Source: Metallosphaera sedula DSM 5348
Lineage (GTDB): Archaea > Thermoproteota > Thermoprotei_A > Sulfolobales > Sulfolobaceae
Assembly (NCBI RefSeq): GCF_000016605.1
Contig: NC_009440.1
Span: 620,001 to 684,000, forward strand
Reading direction: 5' to 3'
DNA length: 64,000 bases
Shown here: one piece after another, positions 63,662-64,000 of the stretch
Numbering within the stretch: position 1 is the first letter of the stretch
Layout of the letters: every line of letters begins with the position of its first letter
The notes under the pieces: generated by a model
What the model saw: only the letters and a program-made list of their open reading frames with translations
What the model was told of the DNA's origin: nothing
Database searches by the model: none
Made by a program: the position numbers and the translations under genes

Positions 63662-64000
63662 CTATAAAAGAGGTTTAAAATACTCAAAAGACGTTGTAGT
63701 TAGGAGAACGTTTACGTGTTGCCTTAAATCGTGAAGCACTTCCATTATCTCCTTCAAATATTCCTCAGGAATCGAAAACTCCATGAGGAACGTTGTTCCC
63801 TGTTCTAGGCCTAACCATGCGGTGTAACGAATAAAAGGGATAGTTTGCAAGTTTTCCTTTATATCTTTGTAGGGCGTTTTAACTAAGAGTACAAAGTCCC
63901 TCCTTCCATAGTCCACTATGAAGCCCTGTATCGTTCCTAGATTTAAAGACACCATCATCATGTCATTCAAGGTTTTGTAGCTTCTAAATCGAGAGAAGGG
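63662..64000 (-). CDS. Partial regulator-like protein, 5' end beyond window
   Basis: The frame is open to the right edge (translation of the edge begins PFSRFRSYKTLNDMMMVSLN), so the visible 112 residues are probably the C-terminal part of a larger protein. The pattern of strands and the phrase IPFIRYTAWLGLEQGTTFLM suggest an Lrp/AsnC-like RAM domain after an HTH outside the window. In-frame starts inside the window (TTG 63970, ATG 63961) are possible but less likely. Confidence 0.6.
   Translation of the reverse strand, partial: PFSRFRSYKTLNDMMMVSLNLGTIQGFIVDYGRRDFVLLVKTPYKDIKENLQTIPFIRYTAWLGLEQGTTFLMEFSIPEEYLKEIMEVLHDLRQHVNVLLTTTSFEYFKPLL

Overview
The window looks like chromosomal DNA of a thermoacidophilic archaeon of the order Sulfolobales, most likely Metallosphaera or a close relative. 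Supporting signs are two surface or secreted acid proteases (thermopsin and an S53 sedolisin), the CXC-containing methylthioadenosine phosphorylase, a hexaprenyl diphosphate synthase, geranylgeranyl reductases, an Orc1/Cdc6 gene beside an NADP isocitrate dehydrogenase gene, and a malonyl-CoA reductase of the 3-hydroxypropionate/4-hydroxybutyrate CO2 fixation cycle. Many genes have an AT-rich TATA-like box about 26 bases before the start codon, as expected for leaderless or near-leaderless Sulfolobales mRNAs. No tRNA, rRNA, CRISPR array or insertion sequence was recognised by eye.

Layout. 1-17.7 kb: end of the succinate dehydrogenase operon, HAD phosphatase, DUF2070 protein, geranylgeranyl reductase, a metallophosphoesterase-like/asparaginase pair, a second reductase paralogue with an Lrp regulator, MTAP, hexaprenyl synthase, an ATP-grasp ligase, two cobalamin methyltransferases in an operon with stomatin, thermopsin, and an NfeD-like protein with a tandem GGCT protein. 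17.7-25.2 kb: pterin dehydratase, a replication-origin-like spacer, orc1/cdc6, isocitrate dehydrogenase, a methyltransferase and the giant S53 protease. 25.2-33.2 kb: three proteins of unknown function, malonyl-CoA reductase with a palindromic operator over its promoter, dihydroxy-acid dehydratase, MsrA, and a MinD/ParA-like ATPase with an unknown partner. 33.2-47 kb: PadR regulator, NAD synthetase, LysO exporter with its HTH gene, uracil-DNA glycosylase and THEP1, a HemQ-like protein, Nudix and DedA-like proteins, HIT, a D-lactate/glycolate dehydrogenase fusion and an M61 peptidase. 47-61.3 kb: endonuclease IV, HAD proteins, methyltransferases, CobT, class V aminotransferase, Nob1, NAD kinase, an MFS transporter, a TrxR-like reductase, and an RNA-biology cluster (Trm5-like, DUF371, YhbY, RNase P Rpp21, Nep1). 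61.3-64 kb: a previously unlisted small membrane protein, the release factor aRF1, a phosphoribosyltransferase and a truncated regulator.

The most striking observation is in the aRF1 gene at 61735-62839. The only possible upstream start codon reads ATG AGT CTT TGA C, so the zero frame stops at codon 4, while the conserved N-terminal helix of the release factor continues in the +1 frame. CTT TGA C is the same slippery heptanucleotide that bacterial prfB (RF2) uses for autoregulatory +1 frameshifting. If this is not a one-base sequencing error, it is a convergent archaeal release-factor feedback switch. Secondary points are the origin-like spacer with four oriented copies of one motif, the malonyl-CoA reductase operator, a 41-bp identical tract shared by two cobalamin methyltransferase genes, and several very small genes.
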